From Bacteroidota bacterium (GTDB lineage: Bacteria > Bacteroidota > Bacteroidia > Flavobacteriales_E > Vicingaceae): DNA of 64,000 bases. The notes below the pieces were generated by a model that saw nothing but the letters and a program-made list of their open reading frames with translations, ran no database searches and was not told where the DNA came from. Positions 1 through 9,453 of this stretch are shown here, one piece after another (position 1 is the stretch's first letter; each line of letters begins with the position of its first letter). The DNA is taken from assembly GCA_013112545.1 (NCBI GenBank), contig JABFGJ010000004.1:186001-250000 (forward strand), read 5' to 3'. The translations under genes were made by a program, and so were the position numbers.

Positions 1-380
1 AAATGCGCCTCGCTTACTTTTGATCCATTTCTACTTACAAATAGATTAACTGAACCTTGTTTTGAATTGATTTCAGCTTCATCATCTATTTCGATTAATT
101 CGAAACCTTCTTCTTGAAACATCTTTCTGATATCACTACCACTATATGTTTCTTTAACCACTAACATTCTGCCTTCAGAAAAATCACCAGTTATCCATTT
201 TTCTTTGCCATTAAAATCGATATCCATATCAAAGAAATCAATCATGTCTTTTGAAAATGACATGCTAAATGCATCGGTTTCCGATTTTAGTTTTTTATAA
301 ATCTTATCAGCATCCCCTTTTGTGGCAAATGCTGTAGCACTAATTATTATTGCTAATAGGAGTAATGTGTGTCTTTTCAT
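1..380 (-). CDS. DUF4252-like secreted protein, C-terminus cut by window edge
   Basis: The reading frame runs from an ATG at 378-380 to the window edge without a stop, giving about 126 residues. It opens with a signal peptide (MKRHTLLLLAIIISATAFA) followed by a lysine-rich start to the mature part. The body (KLKSETDAFSMSFSKDMIDF, then a GRMLVVKETYSG segment) resembles the small DUF4252 family of Bacteroidota exported proteins, whose function is unknown. A good promoter lies just upstream. The family assignment rests on overall resemblance, so it is moderate; that this is a real exported protein is more certain. Confidence 0.6.
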   Translation of the reverse strand, partial: MKRHTLLLLAIIISATAFATKGDADKIYKKLKSETDAFSMSFSKDMIDFFDMDIDFNGKEKWITGDFSEGRMLVVKETYSGSDIRKMFQEEGFELIEIDDEAEINSKQGSVNLFVSRNGSKVSEAH

Positions 381-403
381 CTTTTTTCTTTTATTTTGTT
401 TGG

Positions 404-435
404 CAAAGATATATATAAAAGATAGTAGTTTGCAA
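404..435 (-). promoter_or_regulatory. Bacteroidota-type promoter for the DUF4252-like gene
   Basis: On the minus strand there is a perfect TAnnTTTG -7 box (TATCTTTG, 404-411). A TTG -33 element (433-435) lies 21 bases upstream of it, which is the spacing expected for the Bacteroidota primary sigma factor. The box lies about 24 bases before the ATG. Confidence 0.6.
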
Positions 436-557
436 TACATAGTACTAAATATTTTTAATAAATTTTTTATATGATTGATTATTAAATCATTATAGTTAAA
501 TATTTTTTAATTCAAAATGCTACTATCTTCGTATTTTTACATTTTTTAAGAATATAT

Positions 558-1274
558 ATGGAAATTTTTTTACATTCTGAGACTTGGATTAGTCTTCTAA
601 CCTTAACCTTTTTAGAAATTGTTTTAGGGATTGACAACATTATTTTTATTTCAATCGTTTCGGATCGGTTGGCTGTTGAGAAACAATCAAAAGCTAGAGC
701 AATAGGCTTAACATTAGCAATTCTTATTCGTGTATTGTTGCTTTTTGGAATTTCTTATATCGTTCACTTAACAGATCCTATTCTCACTATCAAAGATTTT
801 GATTTAAGTGCAAGAGATTTGATACTGATTGCCGGTGGATTATTTTTATTGGCAAAAAGCACCTCAGAAATTCACGAAAAAATTGAAGAAGGGGATGAAA
901 AAGAGGAGAAAAAGAATGTTGTTAAATTGACCATGCAAAAAGCCATTATACAAATTATCTTATTAGATGTTGTGTTTTCTTTTGATTCTATTTTAACAGC
1001 TGTTGGCTTATCAGATCATTTAATTATTATGGTAATGGCCGTTATTATTTCTATGCTCGTCATGTTGGCATTTGCCAAAAAAGTAAGTGATTTTGTAAAC
1101 AGAAACCCAACGGTTAAAATGCTTGCATTAGCCTTTTTAATTATGATAGGAACCTTATTGTTATTAGACGGATTTCATGTTCATGTACCTAAAGGATACA
1201 TTTATTTCTCTTTAGCTTTCTCGCTGTTTGTAGAGTTCTTAAACCAAAAAATACGACAAGGCAAAAAAGCTTGA
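558..1274 (+). CDS. TerC family integral membrane protein
   Basis: This 238-residue protein has about seven hydrophobic segments. It carries the TerC family signatures: an acidic residue inside the first helix (FLEIVLGIDNIIFIS, residues 19-33) and the paired motif in the second half (LLDVVFSFDSILTAVG). These buried acidic residues are thought to bind or transport metal ions; family members are linked to manganese export and metal-stress resistance. A charged cytoplasmic loop (EKIEEGDEKEEKK) separates the two halves. A TAnnTTTG-like box (TATCTTCG, 524-531) sits about 26 bases before the ATG. The gene stands alone, so context adds nothing about its substrate. Confidence 0.85.
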   Translation: MEIFLHSETWISLLTLTFLEIVLGIDNIIFISIVSDRLAVEKQSKARAIGLTLAILIRVLLLFGISYIVHLTDPILTIKDFDLSARDLILIAGGLFLLAKSTSEIHEKIEEGDEKEEKKNVVKLTMQKAIIQIILLDVVFSFDSILTAVGLSDHLIIMVMAVIISMLVMLAFAKKVSDFVNRNPTVKMLALAFLIMIGTLLLLDGFHVHVPKGYIYFSLAFSLFVEFLNQKIRQGKKA

Positions 1275-1321
1275 GTTAAAGCAGGAGTAATCTATAGCGC
1301 ATACATAACTTCAACAAATAA

Positions 1322-1344
1322 AGCTCAGTGTAAACCACTAAGCT
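1322..1344 (+). terminator. Weak hairpin downstream of the TerC gene
   Basis: AGCTCAGTG (1322-1330) can pair with CACTAAGCT (1336-1344) across a 5-base loop with one mismatch, followed by a short T-rich run. It lies between the convergent TerC and mqnE genes. The stem is imperfect and the T tract poor. Confidence 0.3.
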
Positions 1345-1395
1345 CTTTATAAATTCTCGTCTGCTCCTTATTTAAGTTTTCGTTTGTTTTAAAAC

Positions 1396-2526
1396 TTAAT
1401 TGGAATAATCTCTTAAAACATTGTAAACACTATCGCGTTCTAGTGGTTTGCGACCAACATTTTTAATTAGCTCAATTATCTGTTCTGTTGACATGGTAGG
1501 GGATTGCTCTTCTGCACCAGCCATAGAATAGATTTTTGTAGTGTCGTCAATTGTACCGTCTATATCATTAACACCATAAGCCAGAGTTAGTTGTGCTGTT
1601 CCTCTGCCTATCATTGGCCAATAGGCTTTTATGTGATCAAAATTGTCCATAAAAATTCGACTTACTGCATACACTTTTAAGTCTTCAATTACAGAAACTT
1701 CACTCAAATGCGACATTTGATTGTTGCCATTTCTATACTTTAAAGGAATAAAAGTATTAAAGCCTCCTGATTTATCTTGTAAGGTTCTCAAGCGATTCAT
1801 GTGATCAATGCGGTCTTCAAAAGATTCTATATGTCCATATAACATGGTTGCATTAGAAGGCATGCCAATAGAATGAGCAGCTTCATGAATTTCTAACCAT
1901 TCTTCAGAACTGCATTTATCGTTGCAAATTTCTGCTCTAATTGCTTCTGCAAAAATCTCGGCGCCACCACCAGGTAAAGAGTCTTGACCGTGATCTTTTA
2001 AAATTTGTAAACCTTCTTTATAGCTTACTTTGGCTTTTCGGCACATGTACTCTAACTCAACAGCAGTAAAAGCTTTAACATGTAAATCAGGTTTTATAGC
2101 TTTTATGTTTTTAATCAAGTTCGCAAAATAATGTAATCCCATTTTTGGATGCACTCCGCCAACAATGTGTACTTCAGTTACATCGCTTTTATCATAAGAA
2201 CGGATGGTTTCATAAATGGCTTCTTCGTCCATTTCCCAAGCATCATATTCACCTTTATTTCTCAAGAGTTTAGAATAGGCACAAAACTTACAGTCAAATA
2301 CACAAATGTTTGTTGGTTCTATGTGGAAATTCTTGTTGAAATAGGTGTTGTCACCATGTTTTTTTTCTCGAATATAATTAGCTAATGAACCTAAAAAATT
2401 TAGTTCCCCTTCTTTAAATAAGGTAACGCCTTCATCAAAAGTAATGCGTTCGTCTTTAAAAACTTTTTCAGAAATACGTTTAAGGGAATCTGATATGTTG
2501 GATTGTAAAATAAGCTCTAAATTCAT
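1396..2526 (-). CDS. mqnE: Aminofutalosine synthase MqnE (radical SAM)
   Basis: This is a radical SAM enzyme of the futalosine menaquinone pathway. It joins the enolpyruvyl group of 3-[(1-carboxyvinyl)oxy]benzoate to SAM-derived adenosyl, giving 6-amino-6-deoxyfutalosine. The CX3CX2C iron-sulfur motif is at residues 75-82 (CVFDCKFC) in the context HIEPTNIC. The PGGGAEIF and SNATMLYGHIES segments are typical of MqnE rather than MqnC. The frame stays open 36 bases further upstream, but I chose the ATG at 2524-2526 because MNLELIL fits family N-termini; this gives 376 residues. The gene follows the M43 protease gene on the same strand. The partner genes mqnA, mqnC and mqnD are not in the window. 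Confidence 0.9.
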   Translation of the reverse strand: MNLELILQSNISDSLKRISEKVFKDERITFDEGVTLFKEGELNFLGSLANYIREKKHGDNTYFNKNFHIEPTNICVFDCKFCAYSKLLRNKGEYDAWEMDEEAIYETIRSYDKSDVTEVHIVGGVHPKMGLHYFANLIKNIKAIKPDLHVKAFTAVELEYMCRKAKVSYKEGLQILKDHGQDSLPGGGAEIFAEAIRAEICNDKCSSEEWLEIHEAAHSIGMPSNATMLYGHIESFEDRIDHMNRLRTLQDKSGGFNTFIPLKYRNGNNQMSHLSEVSVIEDLKVYAVSRIFMDNFDHIKAYWPMIGRGTAQLTLAYGVNDIDGTIDDTTKIYSMAGAEEQSPTMSTEQIIELIKNVGRKPLERDSVYNVLRDYSN

Positions 2527-2563
2527 TCGATAAAAATTGATTTGCAAAAGTAAACAAGTCAAT

Positions 2564-3775
2564 TTATCTATTGTTGAGAATTAGCTTTTTTACTTGCTGT
2601 GTTTTTTCTGTTTTTATTTTTAAAAAATAGATGCCAGAATTGGTATTATTCAATTCAAATTGAAATTGATCTCCCAAACTAATAGCTAGAAAGGGAACTG
2701 CTTTTCCTGTAAGGTCAACAAGCTCAAAATGATAATTAGATGGTTTCGATATTAGTTGAAGAAAAAACTTACCATTTGAGGGGTTAGGGTAAAGACTATA
2801 TGTTTCCTTGATTTGTTCTTTCTTAATTCCAACAGCATTACAGCCCTTGTCAGATTGCAAAATGGCTGCTCTGGAAGTCAATAAACTAGTGCGCATTCTT
2901 GTTTTCTGCCCATCAGTGAAATTGGCCATGCAGCGGTCAAAAACATATCCCATGTAATTAGTTGTCATGTCTTCGGAAGAGCAAGAGCTTACACTTCTTT
3001 CACATTTAGTATAGATAGTTGATTGATTTGGGGTGTCTGCAACGCCATCATCATTGCTACAATTTGGATTAACATCATTGGTTCCCCATATATGGACTAA
3101 GTTCAACCAATGTCCAATTTCGTGAGTAACAGTTCTTCCAAGATTATAGGGTGAAATTACAGTTCCAATTGTACCGAAATTTGTGTAATCGATTACTAAA
3201 CCATCTCGGTCAGCAGGAGAACCTGGAGGATAAGCTTGGCCGGCAACATTGCCTCCAAAATCGCAAACCCATATATTTAAATAATCGTCGTTTCCCCAGC
3301 TTGGTTTTATTTGATAATAACGATTACTTAATCCAACATCATCAAAAGTGGTGAAAGTGCGTGTTATGCCATTGGTCCAACTACTATCAGGCGCTACTCT
3401 GGCTAAACAAAATTCTATTTTTGTATCAGTTCTAGAAAAGTAAGATTTTACGATAGTTGTGTCTGCATTTAGCATTCGCATATCTTTATTTAAAGCTTCT
3501 ATTTGTGAAAATATTTGGGCATCCGATATGTTTTCGGTTTCATTTTTATAAATAACATGAACCACAACTGGAATTACTATAACGGTGTCGGACTTTAGAA
3601 AATGAGTTTGTTTGATGTCTTGTTTCATTTTAGCTTGTACTGCTAAAAAGTTAGAATCATTTTGTAAACCTTGATAAATCTTGTTGAATCCACATTCTTT
3701 ATGCTCCGATTGAGCAAAGACTATACTATTTAGTAGGACTAAAGAAAAGCAAATAAGTATGGTACTAAATTTCAT
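2564..3775 (-). CDS. Secreted M43-type zinc metalloprotease with T9SS sorting domain
   Basis: The protein has 403 residues. A signal peptide covers residues 1-22 (ends IVFAQ). The catalytic domain has the zinc motif HEIGHWLNLVH at 218-228 and a Met-turn segment NYMGY near 273, as in the pappalysin/cytophagalysin family (M43). Multiple cysteines suggest disulfides. From about residue 325 there is a type A T9SS C-terminal domain beginning YSLYPNPSNGKF and ending in KKLILNNR, so the enzyme should be exported across the outer membrane and released or anchored at the surface. It lies 37 bases upstream of mqnE, with no visible terminator between. The substrate is unknown. Confidence 0.88.
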   Translation of the reverse strand: MKFSTILICFSLVLLNSIVFAQSEHKECGFNKIYQGLQNDSNFLAVQAKMKQDIKQTHFLKSDTVIVIPVVVHVIYKNETENISDAQIFSQIEALNKDMRMLNADTTIVKSYFSRTDTKIEFCLARVAPDSSWTNGITRTFTTFDDVGLSNRYYQIKPSWGNDDYLNIWVCDFGGNVAGQAYPPGSPADRDGLVIDYTNFGTIGTVISPYNLGRTVTHEIGHWLNLVHIWGTNDVNPNCSNDDGVADTPNQSTIYTKCERSVSSCSSEDMTTNYMGYVFDRCMANFTDGQKTRMRTSLLTSRAAILQSDKGCNAVGIKKEQIKETYSLYPNPSNGKFFLQLISKPSNYHFELVDLTGKAVPFLAISLGDQFQFELNNTNSGIYFLKIKTEKTQQVKKLILNNR

Positions 3776-3881
3776 TTTTCAAATATCTGAAATTAATTAA
3801 GCTATGGGCAACTATTAGTATAATGATAACGTCTTATTAATGTAAGAATTTGTGGTAGATATCTTACAGCTATTCCCTGAG

Positions 3882-3907
3882 AAGACCTTTGTTTCGACAA
3901 AGGTCTT
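3882..3907 (+). terminator. Strong hairpin with TTCG loop and T tract, plus orientation
   Basis: AAGACCTTTGT (3882-3892), loop TTCG (3893-3896) and ACAAAGGTCTT (3897-3907) make a perfect 11-bp stem, followed on the plus strand by TTT and an AT-rich stretch. This is a textbook intrinsic terminator on the plus strand. Both neighbouring genes are on the minus strand, where the T tract is absent. It may act as an mRNA 3'-end structure for the AddB-like gene, or end an unannotated plus-strand transcript. Confidence 0.6.
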
Positions 3908-3911
3908 TTTA

Positions 3912-6629
3912 TTATTTGCAGAAATTGCAATACTGCGAATTAGTATTGTGTTCAAATCTGGAAAGTTTAATGGTCATCATACTAACTAATTCGTCAAAAA
4001 TCATTTTGATAAGTTCTTCCTCTGGGTGCTCATCTAATTCTGGTACAACTAATTGCAAAGGAATAAATTTTGTTTCTTTCATCTTTAAACTTATTATTCC
4101 CACTTCAACATTAGCGTATTCTTGTTTAATTGCTGCATAATAGCAAAGCATTTGAAAAGCTTTTGATAGCTTGCCTTCTATTAAAGGATCTAGTTTTCTT
4201 ATGATTAAATCCTTGTCTTCAACTTTGCCGGTTTTATAATCGATTATCCTAGTTTTACCATTAAATGTATCAATTCGATCAATAATTCCCTTTATTTTAA
4301 TTCCATAATCAAAAAGATGTAAAGGCTTTAAAAAAGGAATTTCTAAGTCTTTAATAATGATTTCATTTCCGAGTTTAATTTCGCTTTCATCAAGTTTTAC
4401 CAGCTTTTGCAAGTAAATTTTACTGACTTCATAAGCTATTTTTAAATTTCCTGTATTGGGCTCTTGATTTAATTTAGCTTTAAAAGCATCAAACAAAACA
4501 GCATCACTTTTAGACTTAATCTCTTGTATTGCTATTTTATCAAGGATTTGGTTGATGTATGGACGATATAAATTTTCGAGTGCCTTATGAACGATACTAC
4601 CAAAATCACTCAACTCAATTTCTTCACTAACTTCTTCATCTGTTTCAAGGTTTAAAATGTATTTATAATAATAATCTAAGGTGCAAGTCAAAAAAGTATT
4701 GATTGCTGAAGGGGAAATTCCATTTTTTAAGTGTTGAATTATTTTCTCTTGAATACCTTCATTATTTTGAATAATGGTGCTTTCAAGTTCATTTTTCAAC
4801 ATCTTAGTATTAATCTGCCGATTGTTTATTGTGATGTTCGGATTGTAACTCTGAATTTCATTTTCCAATTGCAAAATAAAACGGCTTTTCTCACCAGCAT
4901 TTAATCCAGAACTATTGCTGTTATATATTAGATGTATGTTTTTTGCTCTTTGAATTAAACGATAAAAGTGATAAGCAAAAATGGCATCCTTTTCTTTGTA
5001 TGAAGGCATTTCGAATTTACGCTTTATATCAAACGGAATAAAGGTGTTTTGCGTTTTCCCCGAGGGTAAAATTCCTTCGTTTAAGCTAGTTAAAATGATG
5101 TTTTCAAAGTCTAAGGTTCTAGTTTCTAAAACTCCCATAATCTGTAATCCACTCAAAGGTTCACCAATAAAAGAAACATCATAAGTGCTTACTACTTGTC
5201 GGTATAGTTGCAACAATGCTTTGGCAGAAATTGCAGTTGCTTCAGATGTAAACTCAAGTATTCGATTGAAGCATTTTAAAAAGTTATAGTTCATTTCACG
5301 ATTCAGAATTGAACTGCTCAAACTTGGTTCAGCATCTATTTTTAGACAAAACTGAATCAGTTTTTGAATGATTTGCTCGCCGTTATTATTTGCTTCAAAT
5401 AAGCTAATTCCTAAAGTAGAATTAATTGATTCTAGGCTTTTTATGTTTAAAAATAAGATGTTTTGGCTTTTTACTTTTTGAAGAATTGATTGAACGGCTT
5501 CTTCTAATTCTCGGCTCAGGCTTTTCCAAATGGGATGCTCCAAAAATGGAATCAAATCTTTGTAGAAATAATTGTTCTTTGAAGTTTCAGCTTCTATTTG
5601 TTGGCATAGTTGTAAATATTTTTCAAAGAAATCATACAAAGAAGCGTTGGAAAGCGGGTAGCCCATGGTTACGTTAAACGTTTCAATTTCTTTGGGAATA
5701 CTATCCAAAATAGGGATTAGTAGATTTTCATCGGCCAATACAACTGCTGTGTTTTTTTCTCCAGCTTTTGTCAGAATTTCGCCTACCAATTTCGCCTGAC
5801 CGATTTGACCAGAAATGCCGTAAATATCGATTGCTTTTTCAGAATCTTTAAAGTGATTTTGTATCCATAAATTGGGATTGCTAAGATTTAATTGCTTCCT
5901 TAAAAATTTCCCAGCTTCTTGGTTTTTATCCTTCATGTAAAAGGAATCTGCATCCCATAAAAATTGACCTGTCCCAATGGATTCAAAGTGTTTTAAAACA
6001 ATTTCTTCTGCTTTTGTAAGGGCATTAAAACCTGCGAAATATATTTTTTTATAAGGAATTCGTTCTGCTCTTTTTTCAATCTCTTCTGCTGCAATACGGA
6101 AACTCAATCCTTGATATGCTTTTTTGCTAGCAGTTAACTGTGTTCTAAACAAATGGTAATATCGTCCCATTTTTTTCCAAAAGGCTAAGTATTTCTTTTG
6201 AAAATCGGTGATTTCTCCAGTATCTACATTCCAAACCTCTAAGGCTCGGGCTTCAGAAAGAAAAGCATAAAGCTCATCAGCATCCACCAAATACCGATCA
6301 ACCTCGTTAAAATCATGTAAGAGTATGTTTCCCCAATTCAAAAACTCATCAAGCGGCTCTGCCTTTTCTTGTTCTATTTGTTTGTGAATTTCATATAATT
6401 CAAGAATTAAGTCCAATTGATCTAGATTAGCTAAGTCTGACAATTCTGCAACAAAATCTTCTAAACTATAAATTTTGGGTGCCCAAATATTCTGGTCTAT
6501 TTCTTTGGCTAACTCCTCTTTTAAGAAAACATGAGAACGCCTATTAGGTAGCACAATTGCAATGTCCAATAATTCATTTTGATGGTTTTCGAGGATGTGT
6601 TTCGCGACTTGATTTAAGAAAGTTTGCAT
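3912..6629 (-). CDS. AddB-like PD-(D/E)XK nuclease family protein
   Basis: This 905-residue protein resembles the Bacteroidota AddB-like family, the partner subunit of AddAB/RecBCD-type recombination nuclease-helicases. The N-terminus (IAIVLPNRRSHVFLKEELA) resembles a degenerate superfamily 1 helicase start without an intact Walker A motif. The C-terminal nuclease domain shows His in IVHKALE (~682), Asp in IKGIIDRID (~786) and DYKTGK (~798-803). A cysteine at ~650 (FLTCTLDYY) and the final CNFCK could supply iron-sulfur ligands. In AddB a fourth cysteine normally follows the CxxC, but here the protein stops right after it. No AddA gene is adjacent. Confidence 0.75.
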   Translation of the reverse strand: MQTFLNQVAKHILENHQNELLDIAIVLPNRRSHVFLKEELAKEIDQNIWAPKIYSLEDFVAELSDLANLDQLDLILELYEIHKQIEQEKAEPLDEFLNWGNILLHDFNEVDRYLVDADELYAFLSEARALEVWNVDTGEITDFQKKYLAFWKKMGRYYHLFRTQLTASKKAYQGLSFRIAAEEIEKRAERIPYKKIYFAGFNALTKAEEIVLKHFESIGTGQFLWDADSFYMKDKNQEAGKFLRKQLNLSNPNLWIQNHFKDSEKAIDIYGISGQIGQAKLVGEILTKAGEKNTAVVLADENLLIPILDSIPKEIETFNVTMGYPLSNASLYDFFEKYLQLCQQIEAETSKNNYFYKDLIPFLEHPIWKSLSRELEEAVQSILQKVKSQNILFLNIKSLESINSTLGISLFEANNNGEQIIQKLIQFCLKIDAEPSLSSSILNREMNYNFLKCFNRILEFTSEATAISAKALLQLYRQVVSTYDVSFIGEPLSGLQIMGVLETRTLDFENIILTSLNEGILPSGKTQNTFIPFDIKRKFEMPSYKEKDAIFAYHFYRLIQRAKNIHLIYNSNSSGLNAGEKSRFILQLENEIQSYNPNITINNRQINTKMLKNELESTIIQNNEGIQEKIIQHLKNGISPSAINTFLTCTLDYYYKYILNLETDEEVSEEIELSDFGSIVHKALENLYRPYINQILDKIAIQEIKSKSDAVLFDAFKAKLNQEPNTGNLKIAYEVSKIYLQKLVKLDESEIKLGNEIIIKDLEIPFLKPLHLFDYGIKIKGIIDRIDTFNGKTRIIDYKTGKVEDKDLIIRKLDPLIEGKLSKAFQMLCYYAAIKQEYANVEVGIISLKMKETKFIPLQLVVPELDEHPEEELIKMIFDELVSMMTIKLSRFEHNTNSQYCNFCK

Positions 6630-7019
6630 GAAGTAAACTTAATTATTTGTTTATTTAATTACGCGCACTGTTGCCAAACTAAATTTTTTTAATTTGATAA
6701 ACGAGAAATGCATTATGAACTATCATTGTTCTATTTGTTGAGCATAAAGAACCAAAAAGCATAGCACTTATAAAAAAACCAATTATTTCCATAGCTCGAC
6801 TATGAGCAGCCAGATAGTTTTTCGGGCAAGCTGTAAACATTTCGCTTTTATTGAGTCGAGACTTCAATTTTAATAGGAAGTATTAATCGATTATTTTTTG
6901 GAAATTGGGTAGTAGAAAGTGATAGACTATCAGGTTCGTATTGATTAAAACCGTTTATAGAAAAAAACATGAATCACGTTGGGCTTTTTGTAAATTCGTA
7001 AACATTAAAAAAATACAAC
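6630..7019. other. Intergenic region with no recognised gene
   Basis: This 390-base AT-rich stretch lies between the divergent AddB-like and S9 peptidase genes and must hold both promoters. A weak TAnnTTTG-like box (TAAATTCG, 6991-6998) sits about 22 bases before the peptidase ATG. A 62-codon minus-strand frame at 6679-6867 has no family resemblance, and I do not regard it as a gene. Confidence 0.5.
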
Positions 7020-9449
7020 ATGAGAAGAATTTATTTATTTGTTTTTGCAATGTATTCTCTTAGTCTTTTGGCTCAGGAGAATTTAACCTATCAAAAACCA
7101 AGCAGTGAAATACTCGATTTGGTTGATGTAAAATTGGCTCCTTCAGTTATTTTAGACGAAAAGAAAGAGTTTTTAATTTTTTTATATCGAGATCCATACA
7201 AAACCATAGCCGATTTATCGCAAGAAGAATTGCGCCTTGGAGGATTGAGAATTGACCCTAAAACCAATATAGGAAGTAGAACAAACTACTACAACGACAT
7301 TAAAGTTAAGTCCATGCAAGAGGGTTCAAGTTTGATGGATGTAAAAGACTTACCTGAAAACGCCAAACTTTCAAATTTTACTTGGTCTCCAGATCAAAAA
7401 TTAATGGCCTTTACCAATACAACTGAAGAAGGTGTTGCCGTTTGGGTATTGAATCTTGCTAAATCTAGCGCAACAAAAATTACTAAAGAAAACATAAACG
7501 CCAATATCGGTGATGTAATTAACTGGTTTGAAGATAGTAAATCTCTGCTCGTTAAAATGGTTTCTAAAGATCGAAAGGAGTTGATTAACACCAAAGAAGC
7601 AATTCCGACAGGACCAACTATATCGGAGAATGATGGTAAAAAAGCACAGAATAGAACTTATCAAGATTTATTGCAAAACGCCAATGATGAATTTAATTTT
7701 GAGCAATTAGCCTTATCTGAAATGTATAAAGTTGACTTAAAAGGTAATGCAAGTTTGTGGTTACCATCAGCCATGTATGATGGCATTAGCTTTTCACCTG
7801 ACGGGGAATATGTGATGGTAAGTACCATCGAAAAACCATTTTCATACTTGCTTACTTATCACCGATTTCCAAGCAAAACAATAATCTATTCTAAAGATGG
7901 TAAGATAGTAAACACGGTATTAGAAGTGCCTTTAATAGAAGATTTGCCTCAAGGTTTTATGGCTGTTCGCAAAGGAAGAAGAAACCTTAGTTGGCGAGCA
8001 GATAAACCTGCCAATTTAATTTATGTTGAAGCTCTAGACGGTGGCGATCCAGCTAGTGAAATGATTTATAGAGATGAAGTATTTGAATTAGCATTCCCTT
8101 ATGAAGGAGATGGAAACTCGATTTTGAAAACCATAAACCGTTTTTCGGGAATAACTTGGGCAACAGAAAATCAGGCAATTGCTTATGACTATTGGTGGAA
8201 TACGAGAAATACAAAAGTGTATTTGTTTAATCCTTCGGATTCAAAACAAAAAGTTAAAACACTATTTGATCGAAATTATCAAGATCAATACAGCAATCCT
8301 GGGAGTTTTGAAACTAAAAGAAACGAATATGGTTCTAATGTGCTGAATATTAAAGACAATAAGGCTTTTTTATTAGGCGATGGTTATACTGAAAATGGTC
8401 AGTTTCCTTTTTTAGATGAACTTGATTTAACGAGTTTGGAAACCAAAAGAACATACCTTTCAAAGCTCACTGATAAGAAAGAAGATCTACGTGCTTATGA
8501 TGCTGATAAAAATCAATTGTTGGTGAGAATTGAGTCACCAAGCGAGTATCCGAATTATTATTTTAGAAATTTAAGCGACAATAAATTAAAGCAGATTACA
8601 CAATTTAAAAATCCATTTGTAAGCCTGCAAGGTGTTCACAAAGAGGTAATCAATTATAAACGGGACGATGGTTTGGATTTAACGGGAACTTTATACCTTC
8701 CAATTGGATACAATAAAAAGAAAAAGGAAAAAATGCCTTTGATTTTGTGGGCCTATCCTAGAGAATTTAAAGATAAATCGAGCGCAGGACAAAACACACA
8801 AAACCCAAACGAGTTCACTTATCCGTATTATGGTTCGCCAATTTATTGGGTGGCAAAAGGCTATGTTGTTTTAGATGATGCTACTTTTCCCATAGTTGGT
8901 GAAGGAGATGAGCAACCCAATGATTCCTTCAGAAAGCAATTGGTGGCTAATGCCAAAGCGGCGATAGATGCCGTTGACGAAATGGGTTATATAGACCGCA
9001 ATAGAGTAGGAGTTGGCGGACACAGCTATGGCGCATTTATGGTGGCTAACCTATTGTCGCATTCCGATTTATTTGCAGCAGGCATTGCCAGAAGTGGCGC
9101 TTATAATAGAACCTTAACTCCATTTGGATTTCAGAGCGAAGAACGAAATTACTGGGAAGCACCAGAAGTGTATTACAATATGTCACCATTTATGCATGCC
9201 GAAAAGATGAAAACTCCCTTGTTATTAGTTCATGGTGAAGCGGATAATAATTCTGGCACTTACCCTATGCAAAGCGAGCGATATTTTAATGCTTTAAAAG
9301 GATTGGGGGCAACTGTACGATTGGTAATTTTGCCAAAAGAAAGTCATGGCTATAGAGCCAAAGAAAGCATTTTGCATTTGTTGTGGGAACAAGACCAGTG
9401 GTTAGAAACCCATGTTAAATTCAGAAAAGTAGAAACAACTGATAAATAA
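7020..9449 (+). CDS. S9 family serine peptidase, glutamyl endopeptidase-like
   Basis: The protein has 809 residues with an N-terminal signal peptide (ends LSLLAQ), so it should be periplasmic or exported. Residues ~25-580 form the beta-propeller-like part typical of S9 peptidases. The alpha/beta-hydrolase domain follows, with the nucleophile elbow GGHSYGA (Ser ~669), the Asp in HGEADNN (~742) and the His in ESHGYR (~776). The Asp loop sequence GEADNNSGT and the overall length match the S9D group related to chloroplast glutamyl endopeptidase, which cuts after glutamate. That specificity is inferred from resemblance. The stop codon lies 4 bases before the rluF start, so the two are probably co-transcribed. 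Confidence 0.88.
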   Translation: MRRIYLFVFAMYSLSLLAQENLTYQKPSSEILDLVDVKLAPSVILDEKKEFLIFLYRDPYKTIADLSQEELRLGGLRIDPKTNIGSRTNYYNDIKVKSMQEGSSLMDVKDLPENAKLSNFTWSPDQKLMAFTNTTEEGVAVWVLNLAKSSATKITKENINANIGDVINWFEDSKSLLVKMVSKDRKELINTKEAIPTGPTISENDGKKAQNRTYQDLLQNANDEFNFEQLALSEMYKVDLKGNASLWLPSAMYDGISFSPDGEYVMVSTIEKPFSYLLTYHRFPSKTIIYSKDGKIVNTVLEVPLIEDLPQGFMAVRKGRRNLSWRADKPANLIYVEALDGGDPASEMIYRDEVFELAFPYEGDGNSILKTINRFSGITWATENQAIAYDYWWNTRNTKVYLFNPSDSKQKVKTLFDRNYQDQYSNPGSFETKRNEYGSNVLNIKDNKAFLLGDGYTENGQFPFLDELDLTSLETKRTYLSKLTDKKEDLRAYDADKNQLLVRIESPSEYPNYYFRNLSDNKLKQITQFKNPFVSLQGVHKEVINYKRDDGLDLTGTLYLPIGYNKKKKEKMPLILWAYPREFKDKSSAGQNTQNPNEFTYPYYGSPIYWVAKGYVVLDDATFPIVGEGDEQPNDSFRKQLVANAKAAIDAVDEMGYIDRNRVGVGGHSYGAFMVANLLSHSDLFAAGIARSGAYNRTLTPFGFQSEERNYWEAPEVYYNMSPFMHAEKMKTPLLLVHGEADNNSGTYPMQSERYFNALKGLGATVRLVILPKESHGYRAKESILHLLWEQDQWLETHVKFRKVETTDK

Positions 9450-9453
9450 ACAA

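Noticed and set aside
6679-6867. 62-codon minus-strand frame with a hydrophobic middle
   Set aside because: No family resemblance and no supporting context; chance frame in the intergenic region.
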